Assembly (NCBI RefSeq): GCF_024793895.1
Contig: NZ_JANUSB010000015.1
Location: 1,054,001 to 1,118,000 of the forward strand
Length of the DNA: 64,000 bases
Direction of reading: 5' to 3'
Source: Serratia sp. AKBS12
GTDB taxonomy: Bacteria; Pseudomonadota; Gammaproteobacteria; Enterobacterales; Enterobacteriaceae
In this document: piece after piece, positions 1-9,965 of the stretch
Numbering within the stretch: position 1 is the first letter of the stretch
How the letters are laid out: each line of letters starts with the position of its first letter
Position numbers and translations under genes: made by a program
Notes under the pieces: generated by a model
What the model saw: the letters and a program-made list of their open reading frames with translations, nothing else
Told to the model about the DNA's origin: nothing
Databases searched by the model: none

Positions 1-72
1 GCACGTATAATAACGTCTACACACGCCGCCTGTTCTCAGGCAGAAGTTCAATTACCTATACCGGACGTCAAC

Positions 73-519
73 ATGTCACAACTCCCTTTTTGGCAAACCA
101 AAACGCTGGCTGAAATGTCAGAAAAAGAATGGGAATCGCTGTGCGACGGTTGTGGGCAATGCTGTTTGAATAAGCTGATCGACGAAGATACCGACGAAAT
201 TTATTTTACCAATGTCGCCTGCAACCAACTGAACATCAAATCTTGCCAGTGTCGCAACTACGAACGCCGTTTCGAGCTGGAAGAAGACTGCATCAAACTG
301 ACACGCGATAATCTGGTCACCTTTGACTGGCTACCGCCGACCTGCGCCTACCGCCTGATCGGTGAAGGTAAGCCGTTGTTCCCGTGGCATCCGCTGATCA
401 GCGGTTCCAAGGCGGCAATGCATGGCGAACGTATTACGGTACGCCATATTGCGGTGCGCGAAAGCGAAGTGGTGGACTGGCAGGATCACATTCTCAACAA
501 GCCTAGCTGGGCGCGTTGA
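73..519 (+). CDS. ycgN: YcgN family cysteine cluster protein
   Basis: A 148-aa soluble protein of the UPF0260/YcgN family, close to E. coli YcgN along its whole length. The conserved cysteine cluster is visible as CDGCGQCC at about residues 24-31, with further cysteines in the [10 protein letters not shown] stretch and at TCAYRL. Such clusters suggest metal or Fe-S binding, but the biochemical role is not established. The ATG at 73 gives the family length and the usual N-terminus. The reading frame ends in [14 protein letters not shown], typical for the family. It lies upstream of dsbB-nhaB-fadR, a neighbourhood shared with E. coli. Confidence 0.93.
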   Translation: MSQLPFWQTKTLAEMSEKEWESLCDGCGQCCLNKLIDEDTDEIYFTNVACNQLNIKSCQCRNYERRFELEEDCIKLTRDNLVTFDWLPPTCAYRLIGEGKPLFPWHPLISGSKAAMHGERITVRHIAVRESEVVDWQDHILNKPSWAR

Positions 520-645
520 GCGACGTTGGCGACAACCTAACTTAAGGTTATGTAAATTAAGCCTCTACGATACGCCGCAGGCTTCATATTTTCGGTAATG
601 TCCGGTAGTTTGGCGGCACCCTAAGCTCGCTTTTGAGTAAAAAAC

Positions 646-717
646 ATGAAGATGGTGCGGCTATTTGCCATTGCCGGAGCACTGATCGTGCTGGTTTATT
701 ACCTTACCCACTCCTGA
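646..717 (+). CDS. possible 23-aa single-span membrane microprotein
   Basis: A short reading frame begins MKMVRLFAIAGALIVLVYY and ends LTHS. It has a basic N-terminus and one hydrophobic helix, the usual look of bacterial small membrane proteins. A weak GAG lies about 10 bases before the ATG. The frame stops 40 bases before a strong hairpin terminator at 756-783, so a short transcript would end there. I do not recognise a named homologue. With only 23 codons chance is possible; conservation across Serratia would decide. Confidence 0.4.
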   Translation: MKMVRLFAIAGALIVLVYYLTHS

Positions 718-755
718 CGCGTTGTTATGTATAAAACAGCGGGTCATTACCAACA

Positions 756-783
756 AAAAAGGCGCCAAACTGGCGCCTTTTTT
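756..783. terminator. bidirectional rho-independent terminator
   Basis: An A-run precedes the stem AGGCGCC / GGCGCCT with a short loop, followed by a T-run. It works in both orientations and separates dsbB on the minus strand from the short frame at 646-717 on the plus strand. Confidence 0.8.
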
Positions 784-795
784 ATCGCGATGCGG

Positions 796-1326
796 TTAGC
801 GGCCGAACAGATCACGGCGGCGTGGGCGAACAAACTGGGCGATCAGCACAATGACGGCGATCGCCAGATAGGCAGCGAAAATGCCGACCAGCCACTGCGG
901 CATCTCCAGGCTCAGAAACTGCCACTGACGTACCGAACAGTCACCCGACGCGTGGAATACCGCCGGCAACCATTTGTCCAGCGGCAGCCATGAAGGGAAG
1001 CTGACAAAGAAATCACAGGTATTGAACGGCGACGGATGCAACTGGATCATGGTGTGTTTCCAGGCCAGCTGCACGCCTTCCCAGGCGCTGTAAATCCACA
1101 GCAGGATGGCGGCGTAGCGCAGCGGCGTCTTCGGCGCAATAGCGCCAAGCAGTGAAGCACCAAGAATGCCAAACAGCGCGCAACGTTCATAGATGCACAT
1201 GACACAAGGTTGCAATAGCATCACATGCTGAAAATAGAGCGCAACCAGCTCAAGCACCAGCGCCGTCAGCGCCATCAGTAGCCAGGCACCGCGCCCCTGC
1301 GAGCAACGGTTAAAAAATTGCAACAT
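796..1326 (-). CDS. dsbB: disulfide bond formation protein DsbB
   Basis: Inner-membrane quinone reductase that re-oxidises DsbA and so drives disulfide formation in the periplasm. At 176 aa it has family length. It has four hydrophobic helices, the redox motif CVMC (Cys41, Cys44) in the first periplasmic loop, and the second pair Cys104 and Cys130 in the second loop. GGAAG precedes the ATG at 1326. As in E. coli it lies next to nhaB; both read leftward with about 115 bases between them. All catalytic cysteines are present, so it should be functional. Confidence 0.97.
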   Translation of the reverse strand: MLQFFNRCSQGRGAWLLMALTALVLELVALYFQHVMLLQPCVMCIYERCALFGILGASLLGAIAPKTPLRYAAILLWIYSAWEGVQLAWKHTMIQLHPSPFNTCDFFVSFPSWLPLDKWLPAVFHASGDCSVRQWQFLSLEMPQWLVGIFAAYLAIAVIVLIAQFVRPRRRDLFGR

Positions 1327-1441
1327 ATCTTTATTCTTCCATGCAGTAAGCAGTTGAACCGGCAGTGTAAACCAATTAAAACCTGCTGCCAGTATCTGGT
1401 GAGTAAATCAGTGCAAAATAAATCACTGCCATAATCGCCCG

Positions 1442-3004
1442 TCAGTCAAGATGAACGGGGGGTGTGAGCCAGTGCCATTGGGTTAACAGGTCGGTCATCG
1501 GTGCCAGGGTATATTCAACGCACAGCAGGCCGATAACGGTCAGTACCAGCGTATAGGGCAGCGCCATCCATACCATGCGGCCATAAGACAGGCGCACCAG
1601 CGGCGCCAAGGCCGAGGTCAACAGGAACAGGAACGCCGCCTGGCCATTCGGCGTGGCGACCGAGGGCAGGTTGGTACCGGTGTTGATCGCCACCGCCAGC
1701 ATTTCAAACTGCTTGAGAGAAATGGCGCCGCTGGTCAGGGCGGTACGGGCTTCGTTGATGTACACGGTGCCGACAAAAACATTATCGGAAACCGAAGACA
1801 GCAAGCCATTGAACAGGTAGAACAACACCAGCTGCGCCGACGGTTCGGCCTGCAGCACGAAAGTGATCACCGGGGTGAACAGGTGCTGTTCTATAATAAC
1901 CGCCACCACGGTGAAGAACACCGTCAGCAGGGCGGTAAACGGTAGCGCTTCCTGGAACGCCTTGCCGATGGCATGTTCGTCGGTCACGCCGCACAGGGAG
2001 GTGGCGAGAATAATCACCGACAGGCCGATCAGGCCAACTTCGGCCAGGTGCAGCGCCAGCGCCAGAACCAGCCATACGCCGATCAACGCCTGGATCACCA
2101 GTTTGACCTTGTCCTGACGGCTGCGTTTTTCTGTCGCTTTGATGTCATAGTCTTTCAGCACCTCACGCACGCGCTCCGGCAGCGCTGCGCCGTAGCCGAA
2201 GACGCCAAAGCGCTCAACCAGCAGACACACCAGCAAACCGCAAACGAAAACCGGTAGCGTAACCGGCGCCATGCGCAGGAAGAAATCACCAAAGGCCCAG
2301 CCGGCGCTCTTGGCGATGATCAGGTTTTGTGGTTCGCCCACCATGGTCATAACGCCGCCCAGCGCGGTTCCGACGCCGGCGTGCATCAGCAGGCTGCGCA
2401 GGAAGGCGCGGAACTGCTCCAGCGTTTGCTTGCGATCCTCGCCGTCAATATTGCTGTCGTCGCCAACGTCATGCTTGCCGTCGGGCTGGTTGGAGGCCAC
2501 ATTGTGATATATCGAGTAAAAGCCGGTGGCGACGCTGATCACCACCGCGACCACCGTCAGCGCATCCAGAAACGCGGAAAGCACTGCCGCTGCCAGGCAG
2601 AACGCCAGCGACAGGCGTATTTTCGAACGGATATTCAACAGCAGTTTGGTGAAGACGTACAACAGCAACTGCTTCATGAAATAAATGCCGGCGACCATAA
2701 AGATCAGCAGCAGCAGGACCTCCAGATTATTGGCGATCTCCTCGCCGACGTGAGCGGGACTGGTCATGCCGATGGCCACGGCTTCAATGGCCAGCAAGCC
2801 GCCGGGCTGCAGGGGATAACACTTGAGAGCCATTGCCAGAGTAAAGATGAACTCCACCACCAGCAGCCAGCCGGCAGCGAACGGGCTGACCAGGAAAAAG
2901 ACCAGTGGATTGATCAATAAAAAGGCAATAATGGTCAGTTTGTACCAGTCGGGCGACTGGCCGAGAAAGTTTTTTATTAGCGCACTGCGCGTTGTCATGT
3001 CCAT
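1442..3004 (-). CDS. nhaB: Na+/H+ antiporter NhaB
   Basis: Inner-membrane sodium/proton antiporter for Na+ extrusion and pH homeostasis. The protein is about 520 aa with many membrane spans and closely matches enterobacterial NhaB, including the N-terminal [13 protein letters not shown] and the [18 protein letters not shown] region. The frame is open back to 3028, but the start [13 protein letters not shown] at 3004 matches Yersinia and Serratia relatives, so I use it. It is divergent from fadR. Confidence 0.95.
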   Translation of the reverse strand: MDMTTRSALIKNFLGQSPDWYKLTIIAFLLINPLVFFLVSPFAAGWLLVVEFIFTLAMALKCYPLQPGGLLAIEAVAIGMTSPAHVGEEIANNLEVLLLLIFMVAGIYFMKQLLLYVFTKLLLNIRSKIRLSLAFCLAAAVLSAFLDALTVVAVVISVATGFYSIYHNVASNQPDGKHDVGDDSNIDGEDRKQTLEQFRAFLRSLLMHAGVGTALGGVMTMVGEPQNLIIAKSAGWAFGDFFLRMAPVTLPVFVCGLLVCLLVERFGVFGYGAALPERVREVLKDYDIKATEKRSRQDKVKLVIQALIGVWLVLALALHLAEVGLIGLSVIILATSLCGVTDEHAIGKAFQEALPFTALLTVFFTVVAVIIEQHLFTPVITFVLQAEPSAQLVLFYLFNGLLSSVSDNVFVGTVYINEARTALTSGAISLKQFEMLAVAINTGTNLPSVATPNGQAAFLFLLTSALAPLVRLSYGRMVWMALPYTLVLTVIGLLCVEYTLAPMTDLLTQWHWLTPPVHLD

Positions 3005-3245
3005 GCTGCTTCTACAACCCCTTACCAAATAGTAGTTACTACCCTACCAATGCCGCTTGCCGTGATGCAACCAAGACGCAAAATACCGACGAAAATCGGC
3101 ACGCTTTGCTTTTTTTGCCTATTTTTTGCCAGGTTATGCACACTTTCGTTTATTGTTTTTCGCTCATGCTATGTCATGCCGGAGCGATCTGGTATGATCA
3201 GCAGACTACTAATTCTGATTATCGTCGCTACGGAACGTCAAAAAC

Positions 3246-3965
3246 ATGGTCATTAAGGCGCAGAGTCCTGCCGGTTTCGCGGAAGAATACATTATCGAAA
3301 GTATTTGGAATAATCGCTTCCCCCCTGGCTCTATTTTGCCCGCGGAGCGTGAGCTTTCAGAACTGATTGGGGTCACGCGCACCACGTTACGAGAGGTTTT
3401 GCAACGTTTGGCCCGTGACGGCTGGCTGACCATTCAGCATGGCAAACCGACCAAAGTGAACAACTTTTGGGAAACGTCCGGCCTTAATATTCTGGAAACG
3501 TTGGCGCGTCTCGATCATAACAGTGTGCCGCAGCTGATCGACAATCTGTTGTCGGTGCGCACCAACATTGCGTCGATCTTTATCCGCGCGGCGGTACGCA
3601 ACCATCCGGAACAGGCGCAAGAAGTGCTGGCAAAAGCCAGCGAAGTGGAAGACCAGGCTGAAGCCTTCAACAAGCTGGATTACGAGATCTTCCGCGGGCT
3701 GGCATTTGTGTCGGGGAATCCCATTTACGGTTTGATTTTCAACGGCTTGAAAGGCCTATACACCCGCGTGGGGCGTTATTATTTCTCCAATCCGGAAGCG
3801 CGCAAGCTGGCGTTGAACTTTTACAGCAAGTTGTCGATGCTGTGCCACGAAAAGATGTACGATCAGGTGATGGAGACGGTGCGTAATTACGGCAAGGAAA
3901 GCGGTGCCATCTGGCACAGTATGCAGGGCACCATGCCAAGCGATCTGACGGAAGCACGCCGCTAG
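3246..3965 (+). CDS. fadR: fatty acid metabolism regulator FadR
   Basis: GntR-family repressor/activator of 239 aa. In E. coli it represses fad (beta-oxidation) genes and activates fabA/fabB, and acyl-CoA releases it from DNA. The N-terminal winged helix covers about residues 10-75, with the recognition part near [24 protein letters not shown]. The acyl-CoA-binding all-helical FCD-type domain follows. The start at 3246 gives the family N-terminus [16 protein letters not shown]. It is divergent from nhaB, with about 240 bases for both promoters, and a strong terminator follows the stop codon. Confidence 0.97.
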   Translation: MVIKAQSPAGFAEEYIIESIWNNRFPPGSILPAERELSELIGVTRTTLREVLQRLARDGWLTIQHGKPTKVNNFWETSGLNILETLARLDHNSVPQLIDNLLSVRTNIASIFIRAAVRNHPEQAQEVLAKASEVEDQAEAFNKLDYEIFRGLAFVSGNPIYGLIFNGLKGLYTRVGRYYFSNPEARKLALNFYSKLSMLCHEKMYDQVMETVRNYGKESGAIWHSMQGTMPSDLTEARR

Positions 3966-3983
3966 AACTGGATTGGCAATCGA

Positions 3984-4006
3984 AAGGGGCGCACTGGCGC
4001 CCCTTT
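3984..4006 (+). terminator. fadR terminator
   Basis: Stem AAAGGGGCGC / GCGCCCCTTT, 20 bases after the fadR stop. The flanking A and T runs could also serve minus-strand transcripts coming from ycgB. Confidence 0.75.
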
Positions 4007-4014
4007 GGTTGCTG

Positions 4015-4050
4015 ACAAAGCAGCAAAAAGCGTGGTTTTTCCTGCTTTGT
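4015..4050. repeat. long inverted repeat between two terminators
   Basis: ACAAAGCAGCAAAAA at 4015-4029 pairs with TTTTTCCTGCTTTGT at 4036-4050 around a 6-base loop, with one mismatch in 15 pairs. It is not a classic GC stem with a U-tail. It sits between two similar terminators (3984-4006 and 4144-4167). Confidence 0.6.
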
Positions 4051-4143
4051 GGTGATCGGCCGAAATCAATAAATTGATTTCCTGATTTTTGACTTATTGA
4101 CCTCTACTCGTTCTGTGCAGGAATGAGATTTGTCATCAGTCTG

Positions 4144-4167
4144 AGGGGCGCACCGGCGCCCCTTTTT
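4144..4167 (+). terminator. second plus-strand terminator between fadR and ycgB
   Basis: Stem AGGGGCGC / GCGCCCCT with a short loop, followed by TTTTTT on the plus strand only. It nearly copies the fadR terminator 160 bases upstream, although no plus-strand gene is evident between them. Confidence 0.75.
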
Positions 4168-4179
4168 TGTGGTGTTCAA

Positions 4180-5715
4180 TTACAGCGTGTTGGGGCGAGG
4201 CGGGCAGCGCTCCAGCAACTCAATGCTGCCATCTTCGTTTTGCTGTTCCAGAATCACGTCGAATCCCCACAGGCGATGCAGATGCTTCATTACCTCGCGG
4301 CGGCTTTTGTCCAGAGGCGCACGCTCTTGTGGAACATAACGCATGGTCAATGAACGGTCACCGCGCAGGTCAACGTTCCAGATCTGGATGTTCGGTTCGT
4401 GATTGCTCAGATTGTACTGAGCTGATAATTCCTGGCGAATCGCCCGGTAGCCGGCCTCGTCATGGATCGCCGCGATCTCCAGATAATTGTTACGATCGTC
4501 ATCCAGCACGGTGAACAGCCGGAAATCTCGCATCACCTTCGGCGACAGGAACTGGCTGATAAAGCTTTCATCCTTAAAGTCGCGCATGGCGAAATGCAAG
4601 GTGTCCAGCCAGTCTTTGCCGGCGATATCCGGGAACCAGTAGCGATCTTCCTCCGTCGGCGACTGGCAGATGCGTTTGATATCCTGGAACATGGCGAACC
4701 CGAGGGCATACGGGTTAATGCCATTGTAATAAGGGCTGTTGTACGGCGGTTGGTACACGACGTTGGTATGGCTGTGCAGGAACTCGAGCATAAAGCGATC
4801 GCTCACCCGGCCTTCGTCATACAGGTGGTTGAGAATGGTGTAGTGCCAGAAGGTCGCCCAGCCTTCGTTCATCACCTGTGTCTGTTTCTGCGGGTAGAAA
4901 TACTGACTCACTTTGCGCACGATACGCAGCACTTCACGCTGCCAGGGTTCCAGCAGCGGCGCGTTCTTCTCCATAAAATAGAGAATGTTTTCCTGCGGTT
5001 CGGCGGGGTAGCGGTGAGCCTGCTCAGGCGCTTCTTCCCGTTCAACGCGCGGCAGGGTTTTCCACAGCGAATTGACCTGGCTTTGCAGGTATTCTTCCCG
5101 GCTTTTTTGCCGAGCCTTTTCCTCCTGCAATGAAATTTTCTGCGGGCGTTTATAGCGATCCACACCGTAATTCATCAATGCATGGCAGGAGTCGAGCAGT
5201 TTTTCCACTTCGACCACCCCGTAACGCTCTTCGCATTCGCTGATGTAGTGGCGGGCGAACAGCAGATAATCGACGATCGAACTGGCATCGGTCCAACTGC
5301 GGAACAGATAGTTGTTCTTGAAAAACGAATTATGCCCATAACAGGCATGCGCCATCACCAGCGCTTGCATGGTAATGGTATTTTCTTCCATCAGATAGGC
5401 AATGCAGGGATTGGAGTTGATAACGATTTCATAGGCCAGCCCTTGTTGCCCATGTTTGTAGCGCTGCTCGGTCTCGATGAATTTTTTGCCGAATGACCAA
5501 TGGGTATAGTTGATCGGCATACCAACGCTGGAATAGGCATCCATCATCTGTTCGGAGGTAATCACTTCGATTTGATGCGGATAGGTGTCCAGTCGGTAAT
5601 GCTTGGCTACGCGATCGATATGCTCCAGATATACTTGCAGCAACTCGAACGTCCAGTCCGGTCCATCGCTCAGACGTTTTTCATCCGTAATGTGATCATG
5701 TGTTGAAGTAGACAT
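4180..5715 (-). CDS. ycgB: SpoVR family protein YcgB
   Basis: A 511-aa member of the SpoVR/YcgB family, nearly collinear with E. coli YcgB from RLSDGPDWTFELLQVYLEHIDR-like sequence to the C-terminal IELLERCPPR. The molecular function is not established. In E. coli it is a sigma-S-dependent gene linked genetically to the YeaG/YeaH kinase system, which also occurs in this window (21364-24676). The frame is open to 5769, but the start at 5715 (MSTSTHDH) has an AGGGG ribosome site in front and family length. It sits between fadR and dadA, as in E. coli. Confidence 0.94.
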   Translation of the reverse strand: MSTSTHDHITDEKRLSDGPDWTFELLQVYLEHIDRVAKHYRLDTYPHQIEVITSEQMMDAYSSVGMPINYTHWSFGKKFIETEQRYKHGQQGLAYEIVINSNPCIAYLMEENTITMQALVMAHACYGHNSFFKNNYLFRSWTDASSIVDYLLFARHYISECEERYGVVEVEKLLDSCHALMNYGVDRYKRPQKISLQEEKARQKSREEYLQSQVNSLWKTLPRVEREEAPEQAHRYPAEPQENILYFMEKNAPLLEPWQREVLRIVRKVSQYFYPQKQTQVMNEGWATFWHYTILNHLYDEGRVSDRFMLEFLHSHTNVVYQPPYNSPYYNGINPYALGFAMFQDIKRICQSPTEEDRYWFPDIAGKDWLDTLHFAMRDFKDESFISQFLSPKVMRDFRLFTVLDDDRNNYLEIAAIHDEAGYRAIRQELSAQYNLSNHEPNIQIWNVDLRGDRSLTMRYVPQERAPLDKSRREVMKHLHRLWGFDVILEQQNEDGSIELLERCPPRPNTL

Positions 5716-6030
5716 CAGCGCACCCCTCGTTATTAACGGATCCGGCTCATAGCGGCGACCCTGTAACAATCGTAGCTCAAAACCGGGCAGGGCGGATGGG
5801 TTATAAAGCCTAAAAATTCAACGCGCTGGCTTCTCGGTCGGCGTTGTCCGATTTGTGAGCGAATTTTTATGCTAATGCCGAGTCATCTCTCGGGCAAATG
5901 ATATTGCGACAAGTGAGCAAGTTTGTGGTTTTTTATGCTGTTATTGGTGTGGGTGGTATTTTTATATTCTGTTAATGTGATGTTGCGCGTTAGGCCAATT
6001 TTCAGTGCTGTCAATGCTGTCATTGACGGC

Positions 6031-6054
6031 AAAAAAGGCGGTAATTGGCCGCCT
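6031..6054 (-). terminator. minus-strand hairpin terminator with no upstream gene
   Basis: Stem AGGCGG (6036-6041) / CCGCCT (6049-6054). On the minus strand it is followed by TTTTTT. No minus-strand gene precedes it, so the transcript it would end is unknown: an antisense or small RNA from the dadA promoter region, or a relic. Confidence 0.55.
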
Positions 6055-6128
6055 ATAGCGGCATTTACCGCAGGTTATCGCTATTTATCGCTGTCTATTG
6101 CAAAACAACTTCAGTTGAACGATAAATT

Positions 6129-6150
6129 AATTGTGAAATCAGTCACGTTT
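6129..6150. promoter_or_regulatory. CRP-like site upstream of dadA
   Basis: TGTGA-N6-TCACG, one base off the TGTGA-N6-TCACA core, about 90 bases before the dadA start. The dad operon of E. coli is known to be CRP-activated and Lrp-controlled, which fits. Confidence 0.6.
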
Positions 6151-6241
6151 GATAATTAATTTGTTGGATGGTTTTTTCCTCTGAGTTAATTTCCTGTAAG
6201 CAGAAGATTATGCTTTATAAAACCTGGGGCCGGAGTCAACG

Positions 6242-7546
6242 ATGCGAGTGTTAATTTTAGGTAGTGGAGTAGTCGGCGTAGCCAGTGCCTGGTATTTGGC
6301 GAAGGCCGGTCATGAGGTTACGGTGATCGACCGCCAATCGGGTCCGGCGATGGAAACCAGTGCCGCCAACGCCGGCCAGATCTCCCCCGGTTATGCCGCG
6401 CCCTGGGCAGCTCCCGGCGTGCCGTTGAAAGCGATTAAATGGATGTTCCAACGCCATGCGCCATTAGCGATTCGCCTGGACGGCAGCAGCTTCCAGCTCA
6501 ACTGGATGTGGCAGATGCTGAAAAACTGCAATGTCTCCCATTACATGACCAACAAAGGTCGTATGGTGCGGTTGGCCGAATACAGCCGCGACTGCATTAA
6601 AGCACTGCGCCAGGAAACCGGCATTCAGTACGAGGGGCGCCAGGGTGGAACCTTGCAACTGTTCCGTACCCAGCAGCAATATGAAAATGCCGCAAAGGAT
6701 ATCGCGGTACTGGAAGATGCCGGTGTCCCGTATAAATTGCTCGACGCCAGTCAGTTGGCAAGCGCCGAACCGGCATTGGCCCAGGTTGCGCATAAACTGA
6801 CCGGCGGTTTGCAACTGCCGAATGACGAAACCGGCGATTGTCAACTGTTTACCCAGCAATTGGCAGCGATGGCGCAACAGGCTGGCGTGACGTTCCTGTA
6901 CAACCACAGCGTGGATCGCCTGTTGGTGGATGGTGACAAAATTAGTGGCGTGCAGTGCGGCGACCAGTTGCTGACCGCCGACAGCTATGTGGTTGCCTTC
7001 GGTTCCTATTCCACCGCGCTGCTGCACGGGCTGGTGTCGATACCGGTATACCCGCTGAAAGGCTATTCGCTGACCATTCCGATTACCGACGCGTCTGCGG
7101 CACCGTTTTCTACCGTGCTGGATGAAACCTACAAAATCGCCATTACCCGTTTCGATCAGCGTATCCGCGTTGGCGGCATGGCCGAGATCGTCGGGTTCAA
7201 TACCGAGCTGGAACAAAAGCGCCGCGCAACGCTAGAGATGGTGGTGCGCGACCTGTATCCGAACGGTGGCAACGTCGAACAGGCAACCTTCTGGACCGGG
7301 TTGCGGCCGATGACACCGGACGGCACGCCGATAGTTGGCCGCACCTCGGTGAAAAACCTTTACCTGAATACCGGCCATGGCACGCTGGGTTGGACCATGG
7401 CCTGCGGTTCCGGCCAGTTGCTTGCCGATCTGATCTCCGGTACCACGCCGGCAATACCTTCCGATGATTTATCGGTGGCGCGTTATAGTACGGGGTTTCG
7501 CAACTCGCGTAGCGTGCCGTTGAAAGGCGTACACCCAGTACGTTAA
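6242..7546 (+). CDS. dadA: D-amino acid dehydrogenase, small subunit DadA
   Basis: Membrane-associated FAD enzyme of 434 aa that oxidises D-alanine and other D-amino acids to the 2-oxo acid and ammonia, feeding electrons to the respiratory chain. The FAD Rossmann motif GSGVVG at residues 7-12 follows MRVLIL directly, and the C-terminal FAD/substrate part with [13 protein letters not shown] and [14 protein letters not shown] is present. It is followed by dadX after 62 bases holding a perfect 8-bp stem-loop. A CRP-like site lies upstream. Together the pair breaks down L-alanine through D-alanine. Confidence 0.97.
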   Translation: MRVLILGSGVVGVASAWYLAKAGHEVTVIDRQSGPAMETSAANAGQISPGYAAPWAAPGVPLKAIKWMFQRHAPLAIRLDGSSFQLNWMWQMLKNCNVSHYMTNKGRMVRLAEYSRDCIKALRQETGIQYEGRQGGTLQLFRTQQQYENAAKDIAVLEDAGVPYKLLDASQLASAEPALAQVAHKLTGGLQLPNDETGDCQLFTQQLAAMAQQAGVTFLYNHSVDRLLVDGDKISGVQCGDQLLTADSYVVAFGSYSTALLHGLVSIPVYPLKGYSLTIPITDASAAPFSTVLDETYKIAITRFDQRIRVGGMAEIVGFNTELEQKRRATLEMVVRDLYPNGGNVEQATFWTGLRPMTPDGTPIVGRTSVKNLYLNTGHGTLGWTMACGSGQLLADLISGTTPAIPSDDLSVARYSTGFRNSRSVPLKGVHPVR

Positions 7547-7559
7547 CCCTCGCCTTATT

Positions 7560-7581
7560 GCCGCTGGTAACCGCCAGCGGC
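7560..7581. repeat. intercistronic stem-loop dadA-dadX
   Basis: GCCGCTGG at 7560-7567 pairs perfectly with CCAGCGGC at 7574-7581 over a 6-base loop. There is no T-run, so it is more likely an mRNA-stabilising or processing hairpin than a terminator. The dadX ribosome site (GAAGGAG) follows. Confidence 0.65.
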
Positions 7582-7608
7582 CCATAAATCCAGTCCGAAG
7601 GAGAACCC

Positions 7609-8679
7609 ATGCCCCGCCCGATTAGCGCCGCGCTGCATCTTGACGCTTTTGACAATAACCTGCAGGTGATCCGCCGTGTTGCGCCGACCGCCAAAATCTG
7701 GGCGGTAGTCAAGGCCAATGCCTATGGCCATGGGCTCAAACGCGTATGGCAAAGCCTGGCAAATACCGACGGTTTCGCCCTGCTGGACCTTGCCGAAGCG
7801 GTGATGTTACGTGAAGCTGGCTGGCAAGGGCCGATACTGTTGCTGGAAGGTTTTTTCCAGACGCAAGACCTGGCGCTGCTTGATCGTTACCGGCTGACGA
7901 CCTCGGTGCACAGTGACTGGCAGTTGGCGGCCATTGCCGAGGCGCGACTGTCAGCACCGCTGGAGGTTTACCTAAAAATAAACAGCGGAATGAACCGTCT
8001 GGGATTTGCACCGGCGCGACTGCCGCAGATCTGGCAACAGACGCAACGGATCCGCAATATTGCTTCTACCACCTTGATGAGTCATTTCGCCACCGCCGAC
8101 GGCCCGCAGGGCGTTACGCAACAGATGGCGACCCTCGACGCCGCTGCCGAAGCACTGCCATTACCGCGCTGCCTGGCCAATTCAGCCGCCACGCTGTGGC
8201 ACCCGGCGACGCACGGTAGCTGGGTGCGGCCGGGTATCATTCTCTACGGCGCATCGCCGAGCGGTCAGTGGCATGATATCACCGATACCGGCCTTCAGCC
8301 GGCGATGTCGCTGCGCAGTGAAATCATCGCCGTGCAAACGCTTCAGCCCGGCGATCGCGTCGGCTATGGCTGGCGCTATGCCGCGTCTGCCGTACAGCGT
8401 ATCGGCATCGTGGCCTGCGGTTATGCCGATGGCTATCCGCGCCATGCACCCAGCGGTACGCCGGTATGGGTGGATGGGGTACTGACGCACACCGTAGGGA
8501 CGGTTTCCATGGATATGCTGGCGGTCGACTTGACGCCGTGCCCACAGGCGAATATCGGCACACCGGTGGAGTTATGGGGGCGTCATTTGCCAGTAGATGA
8601 GGTGGCCGCCGCAGCCGGTACTCTGGGGTACGAGCTGCTGACGGCATTGGCTCCGCGGGTACCAGTGGTGACCGGTTAA
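7609..8679 (+). CDS. dadX: catabolic alanine racemase DadX
   Basis: PLP-dependent alanine racemase of 356 aa that converts L- to D-alanine for DadA. The PLP lysine is Lys35 in [11 protein letters not shown]. The second catalytic base tyrosine lies in the [10 protein letters not shown] stretch of the C-terminal beta domain. GAAGGAG precedes the ATG. It is most likely co-transcribed with dadA. Its stop codon overlaps the stop of the convergent exporter gene by four bases (GTTAAC context), with no terminator between them. Confidence 0.96.
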   Translation: MPRPISAALHLDAFDNNLQVIRRVAPTAKIWAVVKANAYGHGLKRVWQSLANTDGFALLDLAEAVMLREAGWQGPILLLEGFFQTQDLALLDRYRLTTSVHSDWQLAAIAEARLSAPLEVYLKINSGMNRLGFAPARLPQIWQQTQRIRNIASTTLMSHFATADGPQGVTQQMATLDAAAEALPLPRCLANSAATLWHPATHGSWVRPGIILYGASPSGQWHDITDTGLQPAMSLRSEIIAVQTLQPGDRVGYGWRYAASAVQRIGIVACGYADGYPRHAPSGTPVWVDGVLTHTVGTVSMDMLAVDLTPCPQANIGTPVELWGRHLPVDEVAAAAGTLGYELLTALAPRVPVVTG

Positions 8680-9869
8680 CCGATCTTGTTCAACTGACCT
8701 TTAATCTGCTTGCTGCGCTGGCGCGCGTGCAATGCCAATACGCAACCTGCCAGCATTACCAGCGCCAGCGCCAGTTTGGGCTGCAACGGCAGTGCCATGG
8801 CCAACAAGCCCAGCGCGGCGCCGCCGGCCATCTGCACAAAGCCGACCAGCGCCGATGCGACGCCGGCCTCGTTGGAATACGGTTCCAGTGCATAACTGGT
8901 TGCCGGCCCCATCATGAAGGCCAAACCGGCACAGGCGCTGGCGACCGGCAACATATATACCAGCCAGTGAGTTTGTGCTGACGGCGTCAGCACCGCCACG
9001 CCGAACAGCAGACCGAGACAGCCAATCCCCATCAGCAGGCCGCCGGTTGCCAGGCAGAATGGGCGTCCGACCTTGCGAATCAGCCGGTTGGCGAAAAAAC
9101 TCACCAGCATGATCCAGAAGCCGTTGGCGCCGAAGACCAGAGAAAACTGCAACGACGTCAGCCCGGCGCTACCCATCAGCACATTGGGAGCCAACGAAAC
9201 GTAGGTCAGTGCCATACCCATTGCGCCGGAGTTCACCAGCGAAAACGACAGAAAGCGACGTTGGCGCAAAATACCGGCGTATTGGCGCAGCGGCAGACCT
9301 TTAACCGGCAGCGTATCGGCTGGGCGGGTTTCAGGCAGGCGCAGGGCGATCAGTATCAGAACCAGCAGTGCATAGCCGACCAGGAACCAGAACGGTGCGC
9401 GCCAGCCAAAGGCTTCCGCCAGCAGGCCGCCGAGCAATGGCGCTAGCGCCGGGATAATATTGAGCGTGCCGTTCAGAAAACCAAAGGCGCGGGCGGCATC
9501 GTCGCCGTTCATGCGATCTCGCACGCCACTGAATGCCACTACGGCGGTACAGCACACCGCGACGCCTTGCAACAGCCGCGAAGCGATAAACCAACCCGGG
9601 CTGCTTGCCAATGCCGCCATCGCTGCACCAATCATATAGATAACCACCCCGGCCAACGCGACCGGCTTACGGCCATAGTTATCCACCAGCGGCCCGGCGA
9701 TGATCTGGCCCAGCCCCAGCACCAGGATAAACAGCGAAATCGTCGATTGGATCAGCGCCTCGCTGCTGTTCAGGCCGGCGGCAATGGCCGGAATGGTCGG
9801 CAGATAAAGATCGATGCCCAACGGGCCAAGTAACACCAGACTGAGAAGCAGTAACAGAAATTTTTGCAT
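8676..9869 (-). CDS. Bcr/CflA-type multidrug efflux MFS transporter
   Basis: An inner-membrane major facilitator of about 397 aa with 12 predicted spans. The DHA1/Bcr-CflA signatures are visible: [16 protein letters not shown] in helix 1, [12 protein letters not shown] (motif A), and [22 protein letters not shown]. The substrate is unknown; relatives export drugs such as bicyclomycin or chloramphenicol. The frame is open to a TTG at 9896, but the ATG at 9869 starts the typical [10 protein letters not shown] helix. Neither start has a strong ribosome site. It follows the exonuclease gene on the same strand by about 100 bases. Confidence 0.85.
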   Translation of the reverse strand: MQKFLLLLLSLVLLGPLGIDLYLPTIPAIAAGLNSSEALIQSTISLFILVLGLGQIIAGPLVDNYGRKPVALAGVVIYMIGAAMAALASSPGWFIASRLLQGVAVCCTAVVAFSGVRDRMNGDDAARAFGFLNGTLNIIPALAPLLGGLLAEAFGWRAPFWFLVGYALLVLILIALRLPETRPADTLPVKGLPLRQYAGILRQRRFLSFSLVNSGAMGMALTYVSLAPNVLMGSAGLTSLQFSLVFGANGFWIMLVSFFANRLIRKVGRPFCLATGGLLMGIGCLGLLFGVAVLTPSAQTHWLVYMLPVASACAGLAFMMGPATSYALEPYSNEAGVASALVGFVQMAGGAALGLLAMALPLQPKLALALVMLAGCVLALHARQRSKQIKGQLNKIG

Positions 9870-9965
9870 AACAAAAACAGCACATCCAAGTGACAAAGAG
9901 GGCTAGAGTAGTGGGTCTGGCGGCAAATGGAAAGTGCCAGCCAGCATGCGTCGCGCAATGGGGGA

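Larger units (their letters stand above)
5716..6241. other. ycgB-dadA divergent intergenic region
   Basis: 526 bases without a convincing gene. It holds the ycgB start region, a CRP-like site at 6129-6150 for dadA, and a hairpin with a T-run on the minus strand at 6031-6054. A 78-codon frame at 5923-6159 has a hydrophobic start but no ribosome site or recognised homologue, so I do not call it. Confidence 0.6.

Noticed and set aside
5923..6159. 78-codon hydrophobic frame before dadA
   Set aside because: No ribosome site, overlaps a hairpin and the CRP-like site, no family resemblance.
7560..7581. dadA-dadX stem-loop as a terminator
   Set aside because: Perfect stem but no T-run, and dadX must be transcribed with dadA for the pathway.
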